From assembly GCF_001427665.1 (NCBI RefSeq), contig NZ_LMHC01000024.1:62001-126000 (forward strand): a stretch of 64,000 nucleotides of DNA, in the 5' to 3' direction. The notes under the pieces were generated by a model. The model ran no database searches, had not been told where the DNA came from, and worked only from the letters and a program-made list of their open reading frames with translations. Shown here piece after piece: positions 51,003 to 60,423 of the stretch; the stretch's first letter is position 1; each line of letters opens with the position of its first letter. The position numbers were made by a program, and so were the translations under genes. This DNA is from Caulobacter sp. Root655. GTDB taxonomy: Bacteria > Pseudomonadota > Alphaproteobacteria > Caulobacterales > Caulobacteraceae.

Positions 51003-51158
51003 ATGACTGAACGCATCGAGGAACGTCTGCAGGATTTGGAACGCCTGGTGATCAAACAGGCCGAGCGCATAGAGGCGATTGAGCAGCAGCTCAGCGTCAT
51101 GCGCCATATTTCGCGCTACGCGGCCCCGCCCCGGCCGCGGGAAGACGAAGCGGCCTAA
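51003..51158 (+). CDS. Small SlyX-like coiled-coil protein (51 aa)
   Basis: 51 residues with GGAGA about six bases before the ATG. The first 35 residues form a charged heptad pattern (RIEERLQDLERLVIKQAERI then EAIEQQLSVM), like SlyX-family proteins, and the last 15 are Pro/Arg rich. SlyX function is poorly known. The gene stands between a terminator and a convergent gene. Confidence 0.65.
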   Translation: MTERIEERLQDLERLVIKQAERIEAIEQQLSVMRHISRYAAPPRPREDEAA

Positions 51159-51170
51159 CGCCCTTACAAC

Positions 51171-51527
51171 CTAATTTATCGGTTGCTCGGAGCCCGCCCG
51201 CGAGGTCATGCCCGCGGCGGCGGCGTCGTCGGCCATCTGGGCGTCGACGGTCTGCGCCGGCTGGGCGGCGGCCGGGGCCGGGATCGTGGCGACCGGGGCG
51301 CCCGGCTGCTCGGGCTTGGGCGCGGCGATCGCGACCGGCGGCCGCGCGGCGGCGGCGCTGGCGGCGTCATCGGCGGCGGTGCGAATTTCGGTCGGACCGT
51401 CCTGATAGCCTCGGTCGGACGTCATCGAGCTGGCGATCATCAGCACGCCCATGGTGGCGATCGCCCCCACCAGCGCCCCCACGACGATCCATCCGAACGG
51501 ATTGCTCTTGCGTTCGGCCTTGGCCAT
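51171..51527 (-). CDS. Single-pass membrane protein, unknown function
   Basis: 118 residues. One membrane helix near the N-terminus (residues 12-32, GWIVVGALVGAIATMGVLMI) is followed by an Ala/Pro/Asp-rich low-complexity domain (from about 45 to the end) that looks unstructured and periplasmic. No family recognised. It lies 31 bp downstream of the MepK-like gene in the same direction, so it may share that transcript. Confidence 0.65.
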   Translation of the reverse strand: MAKAERKSNPFGWIVVGALVGAIATMGVLMIASSMTSDRGYQDGPTEIRTAADDAASAAAARPPVAIAAPKPEQPGAPVATIPAPAAAQPAQTVDAQMADDAAAAGMTSRAGSEQPIN

Positions 51528-51558
51528 CCGGGACTATCCTCTGATCTGCGGCCCTCTT

Positions 51559-52242
51559 TTAGGAGCCGACCCAACGCCGGACAGGTCCGACGTCGACGTG
51601 GACGAAGTTGCTCGTGGGATAATAACCCACACCGCCACGTCCGAGATCCAGGGCCGCGGCCCTTACCCGATCCAGAGCGACATCCTCCAGATAGATATCA
51701 ATAGCCTTGCCGTCCATGTGCAGGCTGCGTTTGGCGACCTCGCCGCTGCGTTCGTTGAGCATGGCGTTGGTCTTGGGCGAGCGGTAGCCGGAGATCACCT
51801 GGAAGTGGTCCTTGGTGTCGGTCTTCCTGGCCAGGTCGGCCAGGGTGTCGAACAGCCGGGGGTTCATCGGGTGGACGTCGCCGGTCCGGAAGTCGCGCAG
51901 CACCTTGTCCAGGGCCTGGACGGCGTCGGGCACGTACTCGCCCTTTTCGAAATAGACCGCTTCCAGCCGTTCCTGGGTGTGGATGTTGTGCAGCTTCAGC
52001 CAGCGCTGGGCGGTCGCGGCGGGGCGGTAGGAGCCGAGGGGAACCGCCGCCTGGGTCGCCGCGGCTTCCGCGGGCAGGCCTTCGACGGGCAGACCCTCGG
52101 GCAGTTGCGACTGGCGCAGCAGCAGGTCGCCGATCGGGTCGCTATCGGCGAGTTTGGCTTGGGCGAGCGCCGCCATGGGCCCGACCATGCTCGCGCCGAG
52201 CACGCCGAAACCAAGCCCAAGCAGCTTGCGTCGATCGATCAT
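51559..52242 (-). CDS. MepK/YcbK-like DUF882 peptidase (peptidoglycan endopeptidase)
   Basis: 227 residues with a Tat-like signal (DRRKLLGLGFGVLGASMVGP). The C-terminal DUF882/M15 domain (about 95-225) contains FQVISGYRSPKTNAML, the Zn-binding SLHMDGKAIDIYL and NFVHVDVGPVRRW, giving two His and an Asp as metal ligands. E. coli MepK (YcbK) cleaves 3-3 (mDAP-mDAP) peptidoglycan cross-links. It follows the L,D-transpeptidase gene (145-bp gap), matching the E. coli ldtD-mepK order. Confidence 0.88.
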   Translation of the reverse strand: MIDRRKLLGLGFGVLGASMVGPMAALAQAKLADSDPIGDLLLRQSQLPEGLPVEGLPAEAAATQAAVPLGSYRPAATAQRWLKLHNIHTQERLEAVYFEKGEYVPDAVQALDKVLRDFRTGDVHPMNPRLFDTLADLARKTDTKDHFQVISGYRSPKTNAMLNERSGEVAKRSLHMDGKAIDIYLEDVALDRVRAAALDLGRGGVGYYPTSNFVHVDVGPVRRWVGS

Positions 52243-52387
52243 GGTACGCTTTCCCGACTAACTTCGCGCGATGGCCGGAAGGCGGGCCACCGCACTTGGC
52301 GGCCCTCACGCGAGCACTAGAACGCCAAAGTCCTTTCCGAACTGGAAAGGACCGAGACGGGAAAGAGGCCTTACGCGGGACCCCGGG

Positions 52388-53890
52388 TCAAGCTGCGCCG
52401 GGGGCGGATGCGGCAATACGCAGCACCAGCTCCCTGTCCCAGCCATAGGGGTCGTCGCGGAAGTTCACCTGCCCGTCTGGGGTCACATAAGCGGTCCAGT
52501 ACAGCAGAAATACGGCGATCGGCTGGGCCAGGGGGGCCCGCACGGTCTTGCCCGCGGCGATGGTCTCGTCGACCACCTCCGGGCTCCAGGCCGGGTCGGC
52601 GGCCAGCAGCTGCTTGGCCAGCGGGATCGGCTTTTCCAGGCGCACGCAGCCGTGGCTGGCCAGGCGGCTGAAGCTGGCGAACTTCGAGCGGCTGGGGGTG
52701 TCGTGCAGATAGACGCCGTAGGGGTTGTTGAAGTCGAACTTCACCAGACCCAGGGCCGCCTTGGGACCGGCCTTCTGCTGCAGGCGCGAGCCGCCGCCCT
52801 CGGTCTGGATGACGATGAAGTCGTTGTTGGCGAAATAGCGCGGATTGGCCCGCTGCTTGGGCCACAGCTCCTTGGCGGCGATCGAGGACGGCACGTTCCA
52901 GGGCGGGTTGAGGACGATCGAGTGGATCGTCGACGACAGCATCGGCGTCTCGTCGCCTGGCCGGCCGGTCACCGCCCGCATGGTCAGGTTCGGGGCGTCG
53001 TCGTGGAAGACGCTCATCACCGCGGCGGCGATGTTGACCTGGATGCGATCGGCCGGCAGTTGCTGGGGCAGCCAGCGCCAGCGCTCCATATTGGCCAGGA
53101 TCTGGTCGATGCGGCGTTCGACCGGCACGTTCAGCGCCGTCAGGGTCTGCGGACCCAGCCCGCCGTCGGGATTGAGGCCGAAGCGCTTCTGGGCCCGCAT
53201 CAGCGCCTGTTGCAGGGCCTCGTCGAACACCGGGGCGCCGTCGACGGCGATGGTCGGGTCCTCGACGGCCAGCCGGGCCTCCAGGGCCGCGATGCGCGGA
53301 TCGTTCTTCGCGCCCAGCTTCAGCGGCGGCGTTCCGGCTGCCAGCGGCTTCCAGCCGCCGCGCGCGGCGATGTCGCGATAGGTCGCCAGGCCCTTCCGCA
53401 GGGTCTGGTAGCCGGTATAGGGCGGCGGCAGGCTATCCAGCCAGGGCCCCAGGCGATCCTGGCCGGCGGCCTGCACGAAGTCGGGGCCAGGGTCGTAGGC
53501 GGCCGGGCGCAGGCCCCAGTCGCCCAGGAAGGCGTCCGACGCCAGGCGACCCGAACGCACGGCCTTGGCGTAGCGCAGGATGTTGAGGATCAGTTGCGCC
53601 TGGCCCGCCTGGCGGGTGGCGGTGTCGCGCGCGCCCAGCATCGGCAGGATGGCGTCGGCCGAGAAGTCTCCGGGTTCGAAACCGTGGGTCGGGGCCTGGG
53701 CCAGGGTCCGCGTCAGCAACTCGACCTGGTCGGGCCGCAGCACCACGCTGGTCGGCGGCGGCGTGAAGACCTGAGGCTGCTGCGGCGCCCTCACCAGCGG
53801 CGGGTTCTGGACCTGGGCGCGAGCCGCCGCGATCGACAGGAAAGAAAGCGCGCCGCCAAGCAGTGCGCCCCGTTTGGTCCAGGTCTTCAT
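52388..53890 (-). CDS. L,D-transpeptidase with scaffold domain (LdtD/YcbB-like)
   Basis: 500 residues from ATG 53890 with a signal peptide (KTWTKRGALLGGALSFLS, ending ARAQ). It has the LdtD layout: scaffold domain, peptidoglycan-binding-like helical module (about 180-235, LMRAQKRFGLNPDGGLGPQT) and C-terminal YkuD catalytic domain with SHGCVRLEKP and Cys415. It forms 3-3 cross-links in peptidoglycan. The frame extends to 53914 but the internal ATG gives the correct signal peptide. Its gene precedes the MepK-like hydrolase that cuts the same bond. Confidence 0.9.
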   Translation of the reverse strand: MKTWTKRGALLGGALSFLSIAAARAQVQNPPLVRAPQQPQVFTPPPTSVVLRPDQVELLTRTLAQAPTHGFEPGDFSADAILPMLGARDTATRQAGQAQLILNILRYAKAVRSGRLASDAFLGDWGLRPAAYDPGPDFVQAAGQDRLGPWLDSLPPPYTGYQTLRKGLATYRDIAARGGWKPLAAGTPPLKLGAKNDPRIAALEARLAVEDPTIAVDGAPVFDEALQQALMRAQKRFGLNPDGGLGPQTLTALNVPVERRIDQILANMERWRWLPQQLPADRIQVNIAAAVMSVFHDDAPNLTMRAVTGRPGDETPMLSSTIHSIVLNPPWNVPSSIAAKELWPKQRANPRYFANNDFIVIQTEGGGSRLQQKAGPKAALGLVKFDFNNPYGVYLHDTPSRSKFASFSRLASHGCVRLEKPIPLAKQLLAADPAWSPEVVDETIAAGKTVRAPLAQPIAVFLLYWTAYVTPDGQVNFRDDPYGWDRELVLRIAASAPGAA

Positions 53891-54110
53891 CACCGTCAAA
53901 AAGTCTCGCCGCACGCTCGCACGCGGCCGGTCCGCGTCGCTTCAAATGGCCGTTACGTCTCTTGCTCGTTAATGCAAGTATCGTGGAAGGCGAACGGTTG
54001 AAACAGCTTCAGGTTCTTTATTTTCCACGCGGAACCTTAAGGCCACACCGGCGGTTTGATCCGAGGTCGGGGCGCGCGCCCGCGCGTTTCCGCATCAGGA
54101 CTTCAACCCG
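53891..54110. promoter_or_regulatory. Divergent promoter region between LdtD-like and glycosyltransferase genes
   Basis: 220 bp, AT-rich in its middle (CTCGTTAATGCAAGTATCG near 53965, TTCTTTATTTTCC near 54015). A short dyad AGGTTC/GAACCT spans about 54011-54036. Nothing more specific can be assigned. Confidence 0.35.
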
Positions 54111-55175
54111 ATGAAGATCGCCCAGGTTCCGCCGCTGTACGAAGCCGTCCCGCCGAGTCTCTACGGCGGCACCGAGCGGGTCGTGGCGCACCTGACCGAC
54201 GCCTTGGTCGACCTGGGGCACGAGGTCACCCTGTTCGCCTCGGGCGACGCCCGCACCAAGGCCGAGCTGGTGGTGGTGCGCGACCAGGCGATCCGCCTGG
54301 ACCCCGCCCCGCTGAAGTCGGATCTGGCCGCCCACATGGCGATGCTGGCCGAGGTCCGTCGCCACGCCCACCGCTTCGACGTCATCCATTTCCACACCGA
54401 CATGATCCAGTTCCCGATGTTCGAGGACATGCCGGAAAAGACCCTGACCACCCTGCACGGCCGCCTCGACCTCAAGGACCTGCCGGGCGTCTACCGCCGC
54501 TGGCCGCAATATCCGCTGGTCTCGATCTCGGACGCCCAGCGCGCACCCCTGCCCTTCGCCAACTGGGCGGGCACCGTGCTGCACGGCATGGCCGCCGAGA
54601 TCTATGATTTCAGCGAGAGATCCGAGGGTTACCTGGCCTTCCTCGGCCGCATTTCCCCCGAGAAGGGCCCCGACCGCGCCATCGCCATCGCCAAGCGCCT
54701 GGGCAAGACGCTGAAGATCGCCGCCAAGATCGACGCCGCCGACCGCGCCTATTTCCACGACGAGATCGAATACCTGCTGGACGATCCGCTGATCGAGTTC
54801 ATCGGCGAGATCGGCGACCACCAGAAATCGGCCTTCCTCGGCGGCGCCGACGCCCTGCTGTTCCCCATCGCCTGGCCCGAGCCGTTCGGCCTGGTGATGA
54901 TCGAAGCCATGGCCTGCGGCACGCCGGTGATCGCCTATGACTGCGGCTCGGTGCCCGAGGTGATCGAGGACGGCCTGACCGGCTTCATCGTCCGGGACGA
55001 GGACGGCGCCGTGGCCGCCGGGCGCCGCCTGGACCGGATCAACCGGTTCGACGTGCGCCGGCGATTCGAGACCCGGTTCTCGGCGGTCGCCATGGCCCGC
55101 CGCTACCTGAACCTCTATGATCGCCTGGAAGAAGCGTCCGCGCCGAAGCGCCTGACGCTGGCCCAAAGCGCCTGA
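54111..55175 (+). CDS. GT4-family glycosyltransferase
   Basis: 354 residues of the GT-B fold. The N-terminal acceptor domain starts KIAQVPPLYEAVPPSLYGGT with the Gly-rich loop YGGTERVVAHL. The C-terminal donor domain shows FLGRISPEKGPDRAI and the E-x7-E motif in WPEPFGLVMIEAMACGTPVI. Family 4 retaining transferases use NDP-sugars (UDP-glucose, ADP-glucose and others). Followed by a terminator-like hairpin and then the debranching-enzyme-like gene, it may belong to the storage-glycan or trehalose block; the actual sugar is unknown. Confidence 0.88.
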   Translation: MKIAQVPPLYEAVPPSLYGGTERVVAHLTDALVDLGHEVTLFASGDARTKAELVVVRDQAIRLDPAPLKSDLAAHMAMLAEVRRHAHRFDVIHFHTDMIQFPMFEDMPEKTLTTLHGRLDLKDLPGVYRRWPQYPLVSISDAQRAPLPFANWAGTVLHGMAAEIYDFSERSEGYLAFLGRISPEKGPDRAIAIAKRLGKTLKIAAKIDAADRAYFHDEIEYLLDDPLIEFIGEIGDHQKSAFLGGADALLFPIAWPEPFGLVMIEAMACGTPVIAYDCGSVPEVIEDGLTGFIVRDEDGAVAAGRRLDRINRFDVRRRFETRFSAVAMARRYLNLYDRLEEASAPKRLTLAQSA

Positions 55176-55236
55176 CCGTTTCGGCCACGCGACCGCCGCG
55201 TCCGGAACACGATCGGGTTTTAGGAAACGAGAACCC

Positions 55237-55268
55237 GCCCGCCGTATCCGCGCGGCGCGGCGGGCTTT
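55237..55268 (+). terminator. Terminator after glycosyltransferase
   Basis: GCCCGCCG (55237-55244) pairs with CGGCGGGC (55258-55265) and is followed by TTT. It lies 30 bp before the debranching-enzyme-like start. Confidence 0.6.
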
Positions 55269-55298
55269 CGAGGGACTTCAGCGCATGGGGCCGAGACC

Positions 55299-57455
55299 AT
55301 GGATGATCTGACGCCGGCCCCGGCTGGCACGATCGAACAGGGCGAGACGACAGAGCCCCGGACGCCCTCCAACCTGTTCGCGCTGAAGGACAAGGACACC
55401 TTCCTGGTGGCCGACGCGTTCGGCGACGTGCTGGGCGCGGCCGACGGCCTGTTCCACGACGACACCCGCCTGTTGTCGCGCCTGCGACTGCTGATCGGCG
55501 GTCGGCCCCCGGCCCTGCTGAGCGCGGCGGTGTCGCAGGACAATGTCTATTTCACCTCCCACTCGACCAACGAGCCCCTGCCGGCCCTGGGCGGCGCGGC
55601 CGCCCCGCACGGGGCGATCCACATCGAGCGCAAGCGCCTCCTGTGGGACCAGCGGCTGTTCGAGCGCCTGCGCTTCGTCAACTACAGCCGCGACATGGTC
55701 ATCCTGCCGGTCGGGCTGGAATATGACGCCGATTTCCACGACATGTTCGAGGTGCGCGGCTCCACGCGCCCGGCCGGTCGCGGCCGCGTGCTGCCCGCCC
55801 AGATGAACGGCCGCAGCGTCACCTACGCCTATGACGGCCTGGACGGCGTGCGGCGCACCAGCGTCATCTCGTTCTCGGAACCGCCGGGACGGCTGGGCCC
55901 GCGATGCGCCGATTTCATGTTCATGCTGACCCCGGAAACCCATTTCGACCTCTATGTCGAGGTCGGCACGGCCCCGGACCAGACGCCCAGCCGCGAGCGC
56001 TGGCGAGCCGCCGCCGCCCGGGCCCGGCTGGACATGCGCAAGCGCCGGCGGCGCGGGGCGCGGCTGCACACCTCCGGCCGGCTGTTCAACGACTGGCTGG
56101 AGAAGTCGCGGGCCGACCTGGCCCTGCTGACCACCGAGTTCGCCACCGGCCCCTATCCCTATGCCGGCATCCCATGGTTCTCGACCCCGTTCGGCCGCGA
56201 CGCCATCATCACCGCCTGGCAAGTGCTGTGGATCGAGCCCAGCCTGGCGCGCGGCGTGCTGGGCTACCTGGCCGAGCACCAGGCCGAGGAGGTCAGCGCC
56301 TTCCGCGACAGCGCGCCCGGCAAGATCATGCACGAGACCCGCAAGGGCGAGATGACCGCGCTCGGCGAGCTGCCGTTCGGCCGCTATTACGGCGGGGTCG
56401 ACACCACGCCGCTGTTCGTGGCCCTGGCCTGCGCCTACGCCGAACGCACCGGCGACCTGGCCTTCATCGAAAGCCTGTGGGAGCCCCTGCTCAACGCCAT
56501 CGCCTGGATCGAGCACTTCGGCGACAGCGACGGCGACGGCCTGATCGACTACGCCCGCGGCCTCGACTCCGGCCTCTCGAACCAGAACTGGAAGGACAGC
56601 GAGGACAGCGTGTTCCACGCCGACGGCCATTTCCCCGACGGGCCGATCGCCGTGGTCGAGGTCCAGGGTTACGCCTTCGCGGCCTTCAGGGGCATGGCCG
56701 ACCTGGCCGAGCGGCGCGGCGATCCCGTCAACGCCGCGCGCTGGCGGGCCAAGGCCGAACACCTGCGCCAGGAGGTCGAGGACCGCTTCTGGATGGAGGA
56801 CAAGGGCTTCTACGCCATGGCCATCGACGGCCATGGCCAGCCCTGCCGGGTGAGGGGCTCAAATCCCGGCCACCTGCTGTTCTGCGGCCTGCCGTCGCCG
56901 GAGCGGGCCGCGAAGGTGGCCGACGCCCTGCTGTCGGCGGCGTTCCACAACGGGTTCGGCGTGCGGACCCTGGCCCAGGGCGAGCCGCGCTTCAATCCGA
57001 TGAGCTACCACAACGGCTCGGTCTGGCCGCACGACACCGCCATCTGCGCCATGGGCCTGTCGCGCTACGGCAACCGCGACGGGGTGGTGGAGATGACCTC
57101 GGGCCTGTTCGAGACCGCCGCCCATTACGAGATGCGGCTGCCCGAGCTGTTCTGCGGCTTCCCGCGTCAGCCGGGCGAGCCGCCGGTGGCCTATCCGGTG
57201 GCCTGCCTGCCCCAGGCCTGGGCGGCGGGCTCGGCCTTCATGATGCTGCAGGCCTGCCTGGGCGTCACCGTCGACGGTTGGAAGGGCGAGATCCACCTGA
57301 CCGATCCCCGCCTGCCGATCGGCATCGACCACCTGTCGATCGAGGGGCTGTGCGTCGGCGGCGGCCTGACCGACATCACCTTCGAGCACATCGGCGGCTA
57401 TGTCGCCGCCCAGGCGGGCAAGCATTCCACCGTTCCGATCCTGATCCGAAGCTAG
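55299..57455 (+). CDS. Amylo-alpha-1,6-glucosidase / glycogen-debranching-type GH
   Basis: 718 residues. The N-terminal GDE_N_bis-like domain (about 20-230: FALKDKDTFLVADAFGDVLG, ADGLFHDDTRLLSRLRL) is followed by an (alpha/alpha)6 barrel (about 260-690: GIPWFSTPFGRDAIITAWQ, RYYGGVDTTPLFV, DSEDSVFHADGHFPDG, MSYHNGSVWPHDTAICA). These bacterial proteins are annotated as amylo-alpha-1,6-glucosidases, but many act on other alpha-glucosides. It starts 7 bp before the GH15 gene ends its spacer, so the two are one operon. Confidence 0.88.
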   Translation: MDDLTPAPAGTIEQGETTEPRTPSNLFALKDKDTFLVADAFGDVLGAADGLFHDDTRLLSRLRLLIGGRPPALLSAAVSQDNVYFTSHSTNEPLPALGGAAAPHGAIHIERKRLLWDQRLFERLRFVNYSRDMVILPVGLEYDADFHDMFEVRGSTRPAGRGRVLPAQMNGRSVTYAYDGLDGVRRTSVISFSEPPGRLGPRCADFMFMLTPETHFDLYVEVGTAPDQTPSRERWRAAAARARLDMRKRRRRGARLHTSGRLFNDWLEKSRADLALLTTEFATGPYPYAGIPWFSTPFGRDAIITAWQVLWIEPSLARGVLGYLAEHQAEEVSAFRDSAPGKIMHETRKGEMTALGELPFGRYYGGVDTTPLFVALACAYAERTGDLAFIESLWEPLLNAIAWIEHFGDSDGDGLIDYARGLDSGLSNQNWKDSEDSVFHADGHFPDGPIAVVEVQGYAFAAFRGMADLAERRGDPVNAARWRAKAEHLRQEVEDRFWMEDKGFYAMAIDGHGQPCRVRGSNPGHLLFCGLPSPERAAKVADALLSAAFHNGFGVRTLAQGEPRFNPMSYHNGSVWPHDTAICAMGLSRYGNRDGVVEMTSGLFETAAHYEMRLPELFCGFPRQPGEPPVAYPVACLPQAWAAGSAFMMLQACLGVTVDGWKGEIHLTDPRLPIGIDHLSIEGLCVGGGLTDITFEHIGGYVAAQAGKHSTVPILIRS

Positions 57456-57462
57456 AGGCCCC

Positions 57463-59259
57463 ATGCCCCAGACCCTCGACCTCTTCCCGATCGGCAATTG
57501 CACCGTCAGCGCCCTGATCGACCGTTGCGGCCGCTTCGTGTGGGCCTGCATGCCGCGCGTCGATTCCGACCCGGTGTTCAGTTCGCTGCTGGGCGGGCTG
57601 GAGCCGGGCGACCCGGTCGCCAAGGGGACCTGGGAGGTGGCGGTGGACGGCGTCACGGGGGTCGAGCAGGCCTATCTGCGCAACACGCCGATCCTGCGCA
57701 CGGTGATCACCGACGCCGACGGGGCCAGTCTGGAGATCCTCGACTTCTCGCCGCGCTACCAGCAGTTCGGCCGGATCTTCCGCCCCACCGCCTTCATCCG
57801 CCTGATCCGGCCGATCAGCGGCGTCTGCCGCGTCACCCTGCGCGCCCGGCCGACCGCCGCGTGGGGCGCGCACCTAGCCGAGCACACCAGCGGCTCCAAC
57901 CACATCCGCTACCTGTGCTCGGACATGACCTTGCGCCTCTCCACCGACGGGCCGGTGTCGCACATCCTGGAGGAGCGCACCTTCCGCCTGGAGCGGCCGA
58001 TCGCCATGTTCCTGGGGGCCGACGAGGGCTTCAACGCCGACATCGGCGCCACCTGCAATCGCATGCTGCAGCAGACCCAGGAATACTGGATGGACTGGGT
58101 GCGAGGCCTGGCCGTGCCGCTCGACTACCAGGGCGCGGTGATCCGCGCCGCCATCGCCCTGAAGCTCTGCATGCACGAGGAGACCGGGGCGATCGTCGCG
58201 GCCCTGACCACCTCGATCCCCGAGCACGCCAGCAGCGGCCGCAACTGGGACTATCGCTACTGCTGGCTGCGCGACGCCTATTACGTGGTCCAGGCCCTGA
58301 ACCGGCTGGGCGCGGTGGACATCCTCGAGAACTATCTGGGCTATCTGCGCAACATCGTCGACCGGGCGGCCGGCGGCCACATCCAGCCGCTGTTCGGGGT
58401 GGGGTTCGAGCCGCAGCTGACCGAGCGCTTCGCCCCCGACCTGCCCGGCTATCGCGGCATGGGGCCGGTGCGCATCGGCAACCAGGCCTTCGAGCACCAG
58501 CAGCACGATGTCTACGGCCAGATCATCCTGTCCTCGACCCAGGCCTTCTTCGACGAGCGCCTGCTGCGGCCGGGCACGGTGGAGGACTTCCAGAACCTGG
58601 AACCGGTGGGCGAGCGGGCCTTCCAGCTGCACGACCAGCCCGACGCCAGCCTGTGGGAGTTCCGCGGCCGGGCCAATGTCCACACCTATTCGGCGGTGAT
58701 GTGCTGGGCGGCCTGCGACCGCCTGGGCAACGCCGCCGCCAAGCTGGGCCTGGCCGACCGCGCCGACTTCTGGAACGCCCGCGCCGCCCAGGTCCGCGCC
58801 ACCATCGACAAGCGGGCCTGGAACGAGGACCTCGGCCGCTTCGCCGCCACCTTCGAGGGCGACGAGCTGGACGCCAGCCTGCTGCAGCTGGTCGACCTGC
58901 GCTTCATCGAGGCCAACGATCCGCGCAACGCCGCCACGGTGGCGGCCATCGAGGCCGGCCTGCGCAAGGGCTCCTACCTGCTGCGCTACGCCATCCCCGA
59001 CGACTTCGGCGCCCCGCAGACGGCGTTCAACATCTGCACCTTCTGGCTGATCGAAGCCCTCTACCTGGCCGGCCGCATCCAGGAAGCCCGCGACCTGTTC
59101 GAGGAAATGCTGGCGCGGCGAACCACCGCCGGCCTGCTGTCGGAGGACATCGGCTTCGCGGACGGCGAGCTGTGGGGGAACTACCCGCAGACCTATTCGC
59201 TGGTCGGGCTGATCAACTGCGCGGTGCTGCTGAGCCGGCCATGGACGTCGGTGCGGTAG
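57463..59259 (+). CDS. Glycoside hydrolase family 15 (glucoamylase/trehalase-like)
   Basis: 598 residues. The N-terminal beta-sandwich (about 1-220) is followed by the (alpha/alpha)6 catalytic domain with the general-acid region SGRNWDYRYCWLRDAYYVV and the general-base region TAGLLSEDIGFADGELWGNY. GH15 includes glucoamylases and trehalases; in actinobacteria it provides trehalase activity. Its location, 7 bp after the debranching-type gene and a few kb from otsBA, suggests trehalose or a storage glucan as substrate. It ends with a perfect hairpin. Confidence 0.9.
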   Translation: MPQTLDLFPIGNCTVSALIDRCGRFVWACMPRVDSDPVFSSLLGGLEPGDPVAKGTWEVAVDGVTGVEQAYLRNTPILRTVITDADGASLEILDFSPRYQQFGRIFRPTAFIRLIRPISGVCRVTLRARPTAAWGAHLAEHTSGSNHIRYLCSDMTLRLSTDGPVSHILEERTFRLERPIAMFLGADEGFNADIGATCNRMLQQTQEYWMDWVRGLAVPLDYQGAVIRAAIALKLCMHEETGAIVAALTTSIPEHASSGRNWDYRYCWLRDAYYVVQALNRLGAVDILENYLGYLRNIVDRAAGGHIQPLFGVGFEPQLTERFAPDLPGYRGMGPVRIGNQAFEHQQHDVYGQIILSSTQAFFDERLLRPGTVEDFQNLEPVGERAFQLHDQPDASLWEFRGRANVHTYSAVMCWAACDRLGNAAAKLGLADRADFWNARAAQVRATIDKRAWNEDLGRFAATFEGDELDASLLQLVDLRFIEANDPRNAATVAAIEAGLRKGSYLLRYAIPDDFGAPQTAFNICTFWLIEALYLAGRIQEARDLFEEMLARRTTAGLLSEDIGFADGELWGNYPQTYSLVGLINCAVLLSRPWTSVR

Positions 59260-59262
59260 AAG

Positions 59263-59289
59263 AAACCCTCTCCCAGAGGGAGAGGGTTT
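59263..59289 (+). terminator. Terminator after GH15
   Basis: AAACCCTCTCCC, loop AGA, GGGAGAGGGTTT: a perfect 12-bp stem just past the stop, ending in a T-run. Confidence 0.8.
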
Positions 59290-59341
59290 CGTTGACGCGC
59301 CCCCTCTTGCGAAAAACGCCACGATCCTCAAGAACCGAAGG

Positions 59342-60352
59342 GTGAAGCACGACACCCAAAGGTTCGCCGCCCTGGACGGCCTGCGCGGCGTCGCGGCGGC
59401 GGGGGTGCTGCTCTATCACTTCGCCGGCTGGTCGGGCCGGCCGGGCGGCTTCGCCCACGGCTATCTGGCGGTGGATTTCTTCTTCTGCCTCAGTGGCTTC
59501 GTCCTGGCCCACGCCTTCCAGCAAGGCGATATCGGCTGGGCCGCCTATCTGCGCATCCGGGTCGTCCGGATCTGGCCGTTGCTGGTGCTGTCGACCGTCA
59601 TCGGCGCGATCCTCACCTCGCGGCACAGCCCGCCGTTCTGGCCCAACCTGGTCCGCAACCTGCTGCTGATCCCCCGCCTCGACCCGACACCCTACGGGAC
59701 CTTTCCCTCCCTGTTCCCGTTCAACCCGCCGGCCTGGTCGCTGTGCCTGGAGGTGGTGGTCAGCGCCCTGTGGTTCCCGCTCCGCCGGCTGATCGACGCG
59801 GGCCTTCTGACCATCCTGATCGCCTGTTTCGCGGTGATGCTGTGGGCCGCGTCGGGCATGCACGGGATCGAGACCGGCTGGGACCGGGCGACCTTCTGGA
59901 TCGGCTTCTGCCGCGCCGCCTACAGCTTCACCCTCGGCTGGCTGGCCTGGCGCCATCGCGCCCTGGTCTCGCGCCCCCGCCTGCTGGTCGCGGCCGTCGT
60001 GCTGACGGCGGCGATGGTCGCGCCGATCCTGCCCGTCCGCAACGAGGTCTACGACCTGGCCTGCGTCACGCTGCTGTTCCCGCTGGTGGTGCTGATGGGC
60101 GCCCATGACCCGGGCGGCGCGGCGGGCGCGCTGTGCCGGCGGGCAGGCGAGCTTTCCTATCCGGTCTACGCCCTGCACTGGGCGATCTGGGCGGTGATGC
60201 TGCGGGTCTTTCCGCGGGAGGACCTGGCGCAGCCCCTGTGGTTCTGCGGCCTGGCGCTGCTGGTCACGCCGCTGGTCGCCTGGATCGCGTGGCGGTTTTA
60301 CGACGTTCCCGTCCGGCGATGGCTGGGGCGCCGAGCGGCCAGGACACAATGA
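59342..60352 (+). CDS. Acyltransferase-3 family integral membrane protein
   Basis: 336 residues from GTG 59342, about ten membrane helices. The family signature RFAALDGLRGVAAAGVLLYH is at the N-terminus with YLAVDFFFCLSGFVLA. Such proteins O-acylate surface polysaccharides, peptidoglycan or small molecules, using acyl donors from the cytoplasm; the conserved histidine in LLYHFAGW is likely catalytic. It follows a terminator and precedes a small secreted protein. Confidence 0.88.
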   Translation: MKHDTQRFAALDGLRGVAAAGVLLYHFAGWSGRPGGFAHGYLAVDFFFCLSGFVLAHAFQQGDIGWAAYLRIRVVRIWPLLVLSTVIGAILTSRHSPPFWPNLVRNLLLIPRLDPTPYGTFPSLFPFNPPAWSLCLEVVVSALWFPLRRLIDAGLLTILIACFAVMLWAASGMHGIETGWDRATFWIGFCRAAYSFTLGWLAWRHRALVSRPRLLVAAVVLTAAMVAPILPVRNEVYDLACVTLLFPLVVLMGAHDPGGAAGALCRRAGELSYPVYALHWAIWAVMLRVFPREDLAQPLWFCGLALLVTPLVAWIAWRFYDVPVRRWLGRRAARTQ

Positions 60353-60423
60353 GGTTGGACGGGCCCCTGTCCCCGTTCCATTCTCCCGGCCGCGAAGCTC
60401 CCCGTCACCCGTCACGAGGTCCC

